A DNA stretch of 64,000 nt, from NCBI GenBank assembly GCA_963556495.2, contig OY747705.1, positions 8,631,001 through 8,695,000 on the forward strand, given 5' to 3'. Every line of letters starts with the position of its first letter. Position 1 is the stretch's first letter. The notes under the pieces are model-generated. The model saw only the letters and a program-made list of their open reading frames with translations. It searched no databases and was not told the DNA's origin. The position numbers and the translations under genes are program-made. Positions 60,181 through 64,000 of this stretch are shown here, one piece after another. This DNA is from Valencia hispanica. Its lineage: Eukaryota > Chordata > Actinopteri > Cyprinodontiformes > Valenciidae.

Positions 60181-60629
60181 AAAATCTGTCAGGGTGCAAA
60201 TTGTTCATCTACACTATGGGGCTGTTTACAAGAAAGCGTTGCCATTTTTGTTTGAATATGCGGGTAAAAACTCACTGCGTTTACACGACAGAGCGTGCAA
60301 TGGAAAACGATGTAGTACATATGCCCGGCCTTTAGATGGCAGTGTGCCCCATGTATGCAGTCTTCCGAGGTTCTCCTCTCCCAAACGGAAAAGAAACATT
60401 TCATGATAACTAACAATGGCGGTCTCTGCGCGTTCAACTGAAGCCTTACAGAGACCAAATAACTTCAGAAGCTGCATCGCTACCCGATATATCCCGCGCA
60501 TGTGCGAATCTTGCGTCACTTCCTCTCTTCGCCAAAATTGCGACAGTAAGCTCCCCGACAGCTTTGCCTCCTTTTCGACTGCCCAGATCATTTAAAGTTT
60601 AAAAGATCTGTCTGTTTTTATTCTTAAAA
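60181..60629. other. Unassigned DNA, possible MITE arm
   Basis: GC-richer DNA (GGGCTGTTTACAAG, GCGTTTACACGACAGAGCG) of a type seen in fish MITEs. The matching far end was not found. Confidence 0.3.
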
Positions 60630-60633
60630 ATAA

Positions 60634-60697
60634 AAAGTTTGTAAACGGAGGTATCCATTGTTTAAAAAAAGGATATCTCCGTTTACAAACTATTTAT
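60634..60697. repeat. Strong hairpin
   Basis: AGTTTGTAAACGGAGGTATC and GATATCTCCGTTTACAAACT are inverted with one mismatch, separated by about 20 nt rich in A. It is flanked by similar AT-rich text (TATTCTTAAAAATAAAA / TATTTATTTTTAATAA). Confidence 0.8.
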
Positions 60698-60785
60698 TTT
60701 TAATAACTTTATTTACATAACTTAGTATAAATAATGACAATCTTAATTAAAAGATTGAAACTTTTGCAGTTAAACTGATTGCTCC

Positions 60786-60790
<5 letters not shown>

Positions 60791-60818
<28 letters not shown>
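60791..60818. repeat. Poly(T) tract
   Basis: 28 consecutive T, probably the reversed poly(A) tail of a retroelement. Confidence 0.8.
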
Positions 60819-60821
<3 letters not shown>

Positions 60822-60839
60822 CAGAAGATAGACAATGGT

Positions 60840-61394
60840 GTATCTGTCAGGTTCTGTGGATTTTGCTCTGTTTTCCTTCCATTTAATTTCCTTCCCCTCT
60901 GTACCCTAATCTGCTTTCTTGTTTTGTTCCCTCCTGTTTATGTTTTAACCTAGTTCTTTTCCTTATCTAGTCTTTTCATGTTAGATTATTTCCTTGTCTT
61001 TATTAGTTTAGTCTCTCTAGTGTTAGGTCCCCTTCCTAGACTTATCTGTAGTTTAGAGTTTTCTCTCTCCCTACCATTCTACCTTTCTTCCCAGTTGATT
61101 GTTTCCACCTGCTCTCTCCCTCTCACCTGCATCTGATTCTCCTAATTGGTCATTGGTCTCCTCTCATTTCCTCCCCAGTATAAATTCTACTCTCAGTCAC
61201 TACTCATTGGTCCATCGTCAGTCTTCCCTCTGTGGTTCCTGCCTTCCCTGTTGCCCATCTGATTTCAAATGATCTCTGCATTATTGTTCTCCTGGTTCAG
61301 TAAGTTTTACTTGTTTTTTTTGTTCAAAAATAAATCATTTAAGTTTTATTCTTTGCTGCCTTTGGGTCCTGAATAACACAAACATGACAGTATC
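60840..61394 (+). mobile_element. Solo LTR with 5-bp target duplication
   Basis: LTR 60845-61389 (545 bp) starts TGTCAGGTTCTG and ends AACATGACA. GTATC is duplicated exactly at 60840-60844 and 61390-61394. It has an AATAAA at about 61328, C/T-rich U3-like sequence, and no internal genes. The internal region was presumably lost by LTR-LTR recombination. A Ty3/gypsy or retrovirus-like origin cannot be told apart from an LTR alone. Confidence 0.88.
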
Positions 61395-61599
61395 TGATAT
61401 TATACACTCAAACTAACAATAATTATTAGGAGAAAAGGAATGAAAGGGTGGCTGTGGGTCAGAATGTCTAGTATCGGGGACACATTGGGTATGCCAATGG
61501 TGTCTTTTTGTCCCCAGAAACTGATTTTTCATACATGCCCTGGTTTATATATTACACAGCTAACTAGACCAAATGGTTTTTTTTAATACAACATGCACC

Positions 61600-62970
61600 T
61601 TTGTTCAGTTTAATACATGCCTTAAATTCACAATTGCATGTTGTAGTTATATTAATGTTGTTGGCCTGTTTAGCTCTTTCAGGCCTACAAGCAATAGAAT
61701 TTGACAGCCTTAATGGCACATTAAAAATAAACTGGCTCAAATTATTTATTAAAAATCAAAATAATATATGGTTTATCATCTCTAATACATTTTGTTCCAA
61801 TTTAGGAGGAATCCATTTTTTACTCAGTTGTGATTTTTAACATTAAAAACTACCCATTACATTCATCTTTTCATCAGCAAGTTCTTCTTTATTGGAGACC
61901 AATTTACAAACATGAGTACAGTCCACATAACACTTCTCTGTGGTACTGCCAGTACATGACCATTAAAAACAAATCCCTTTTTGCCCCAAAATGGTTTGAA
62001 AAAGGAGTATGGTCCTTAATGCCTTTATTAAATGACGATGCTACTCTCATGTCCTTTGAAAATTTCACTATTAAATATTGCCCACTAACAAATTACCAAT
62101 GCCATTCCTCAAAATATTTTAAAAACGGTTTCCTTTTTGTACCATAATATAAATTGCAGTTATCCGACTATCCCCAAGCTTTTAATTAATGGACATATGT
62201 CAACTCTCAAACTCCCAAATCAGCAAATTGGGGGAATTTTTAATGAAACATTCTTTCCCTACATTTCATTCCCAAATGCTATTGCTCAGTATATTGATAA
62301 TTCAGAGAAGGAGCAAATCCTAACTAAATATTTTAAACTCCCAATACCTCCTGAAGCCAAGGAAGTTCACTTTGAAACCTTCTCAGGTATATACGCTTCC
62401 AATGAATTCCTTAGAAAGCGTTTTGGGATTGTTGACAACTGTTGATCCATTTGTGATGTTATAGAAACGACTGAGCATTTATTTTTTGAATGTATGTACT
62501 CTGACTCCTTTTGGGACGATGTACACTACTGGCTTTTTCCTAAGATTCTACACTTCACTTTTCTGTCAAGGACATCATATTTGGGACTATTCTGGAAAAC
62601 ACAAACACGTAAATTATTGTGAATGTAATAACTATGTTGGGTAACTTCTACATACACAAATATCGATTCCTTAAAACCAAACCATCTTTGTTCACCTTTC
62701 ACAAAAAACTCTTGTTACTTTCATTGAGAACAAAACTGCTTCAAAGCTCCAAACTATTATATCTGATCTAAAGTTTATGGATAATCCCTAGTACGTATTT
62801 GTTTTGTCATGTTTTTCTTTTATTCTGTTTATAAACTTTTTTTTATATGTACTCTCTCATCTTATGATGCTTTTTTAAATGTATTTTAATATTATCTATA
62901 TGTCTACTTGTCTGTTCTGTTGCTCAATTTTGGAACACATTATACCTTTGCACAATTGTTGTAAATTTTG
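61600..62970 (+). mobile_element. L1/Tx1-type LINE, C-terminal part of ORF2
   Basis: Text across three frames: LNGTLKINWLKLFI and CSNLGGIHFLLSC (61670-61835), LLYWRPIYKHEYSPHNTSLW, NKSLFAPKWFEKGVW (61860-62010), FLRKRFGIVD (62400), then the C-terminal zinc-knuckle-like ETTEHLFFECMYSDSFW (62468-62520). This is the post-RT region of vertebrate L1/Tx1-like LINEs. Frameshifts near 61840 and 62140 inactivate it. The end is not sharply defined; a (TG)n lies at 62971-62984. Confidence 0.75.
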
Positions 62971-62984
62971 TTGTGTGTGTGTGT

Positions 62985-63257
62985 ATATAACCGGCTGATT
63001 CGACGGGGATAAGCCGTATTGCGTCATTTCCTGTTGTCACTGTTGCGCTCCCTGTAAACTGTTTGGTGTTAGGACTCTTGAATTGATCTTATTTCCTCTG
63101 TGCTGAGGCCTTTCTAAGTTATTTTAACACACAAGCACACTAAAACACACGTTTTGTGGTGGTGTACTTTGCGTTTTGGGAACTCCTTGTGTTTCACACA
63201 GCTTTTCTTGGGGTGGTAAGGTCTCGCTAGCTCAGTTAGCTTAGCTTCATTGCGGCT
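62985..63257 (+). promoter_or_regulatory. Probable LINE 5' UTR
   Basis: From ATAACCGGCTGATTCGACGG onward the composition becomes GC-richer than the preceding L1 3' end and leads directly into the ORF1 ATG. The exact 5' end is not proven; a LINE promoter here is inference. Confidence 0.45.
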
Positions 63258-64000
63258 ATGGCTACTCTTCTCTCTTGCTCTCTCTGTCAGATGTTTAGTT
63301 ACTTCCCTGCCTCCTTTAGTGATAATGGTAACTGTAATAAATGTAATATTTTTGTAGCTTTGGAGGCGAGGGTATCAGAATTAGAAGCACGGCTCCGCGC
63401 TGTTGAAAAACCAGCAGATAGCCGAAGCCCATTAGCCAGCGCGGAGCCAACAAGGATAGAACCCCCTAGCCGTCCTCCGGTAGAGCCCGCGCAGCCGGGA
63501 CCTCAGGCTGGCTGGGTGACTGTACGTAGGAAGCATAGTTCTAGAACCCAGCCCCCGGGCCACCACCAACCGGTCCGTGTTTCTAACAGATTTTCCCCGC
63601 TCAGCGACACACCCGCTGAGAAGCCGACCCTGGTAATTGGCAGCTCCATAGTCAGAAACATGGCATTAGAGACACCATTGACCATAGTCAAATGCTTGCC
63701 AGGGGCCAGAACGGGCGACATCAAATCCTACCTGAAACTGCTGGCTAAAGATAAGCGTAAATACAGTAAGATTGTTATTCACGCTGGCGGTAATGACACC
63801 CGGTTACGCCAATCGGAGGTCACTAAAATTAGTGTTGCTTCGGTGTGTAAGTTTGCCAAAACAATGTCAGACTCTGTAATCCTTTCTGGTCCCGTGCCTG
63901 ATCGGACCAGTGACGACATGTTTAGCCGCATGCTGTCATTCCATCAATGGTTGTCTAGGTGGTGTCCTGCAAACGATGTGGGCTACATTGATAACTGGAG
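63258..64000 (+). CDS. LINE ORF1 with esterase-like domain (5' part, runs off the edge)
   Basis: Uninterrupted from ATG at 63258 to the window end (247 codons plus 2 nt). It begins [20 protein letters not shown] with two Cys pairs (CSLC, CNKC), then a coiled coil ([20 protein letters not shown]), a Pro-rich linker, [12 protein letters not shown], and an SGNH-hydrolase-like domain: [10 protein letters not shown] (block I Ser), [15 protein letters not shown] (block III), [17 protein letters not shown]. In such L2/CR1-group LINEs ORF1 is thought to be an RNA-binding esterase protein. A probable 5' UTR lies at about 62990-63257. No damage is visible, unlike the other LINEs here. Confidence 0.85.
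   Translation, partial: MATLLSCSLCQMFSYFPASFSDNGNCNKCNIFVALEARVSELEARLRAVEKPADSRSPLASAEPTRIEPPSRPPVEPAQPGPQAGWVTVRRKHSSRTQPPGHHQPVRVSNRFSPLSDTPAEKPTLVIGSSIVRNMALETPLTIVKCLPGARTGDIKSYLKLLAKDKRKYSKIVIHAGGNDTRLRQSEVTKISVASVCKFAKTMSDSVILSGPVPDRTSDDMFSRMLSFHQWLSRWCPANDVGYIDNW

Noticed and set aside
58394..61389. One LTR retrotransposon with two LTRs
   Set aside because: The two LTRs differ in length and sequence, each has its own flanking repeat, and the DNA between them is a LINE fragment and other repeats.

Overview
The window is vertebrate nuclear DNA, most likely from an acanthomorph teleost. The grounds are two split vertebrate genes with GT..AG introns, a dense load of fish-type transposons (several Tc1 lineages, L2/CR1/Rex1-like, RTE and L1/Tx1-like LINEs, hAT elements and MITEs, a tRNA-type SINE, solo LTRs), and no prokaryotic operons. 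The species cannot be named from the sequence.

Host genes. The minus strand carries a tandem pair in the order brdt -> ephx4, as I recall for human BRDT-EPHX4. brdt is complete: 18 coding exons between 41468 and 16107 join without a phase conflict into a 949-residue BET protein (two bromodomains, NET domain, Ser-rich segment, C-terminal motif). ephx4 is represented by exon 1 (3771-4013, in a CpG island) and exon 2 (1195-1280); the rest lies beyond position 1.

Layout. 1-4450: start of ephx4, with an L2 LINE in intron 1 that itself holds an RTE insertion. 4450-15760: intergenic, dominated by one LINE (about 14317 down to 8177, minus strand) split by a SINE, an L2 fragment, a hAT MITE containing a mariner-type element, and a short LINE-derived element with a second copy at 4822-5363. 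15760-41468: brdt, with introns holding a nearly whole Tc1 (17332-18907), a Sleeping Beauty-like Tc1 with a TTAA-flanked insert (18981-21037), a Tc1 remnant split by two LINEs (23470-30105), and an L2/Rex1-like LINE nest (32165-36490). 41469-46767: upstream DNA, MITEs and an L2/CR1 LINE. 46769-52922: a composite in which Tc1-type terminal repeats bracket a hAT transposase pseudogene, which contains a large foldback element and a hAT MITE. 52923-64000: Tc1, RTE and LINE remnants, two solo LTRs, the 3' end of an L1/Tx1-like LINE, and the open 5' part of an esterase-type LINE ORF1 running off the right edge.

The most unusual structure is the 47845-50330 foldback element: 45-bp terminal inverted repeats, a 22-bp tandem repeat in both arms, and a mirrored core encoding a small zinc-ribbon protein. 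Next is the non-autonomous LINE derivative whose two copies share one internal deletion junction. All family assignments come from reading translations and recalled family motifs; no database search was run.
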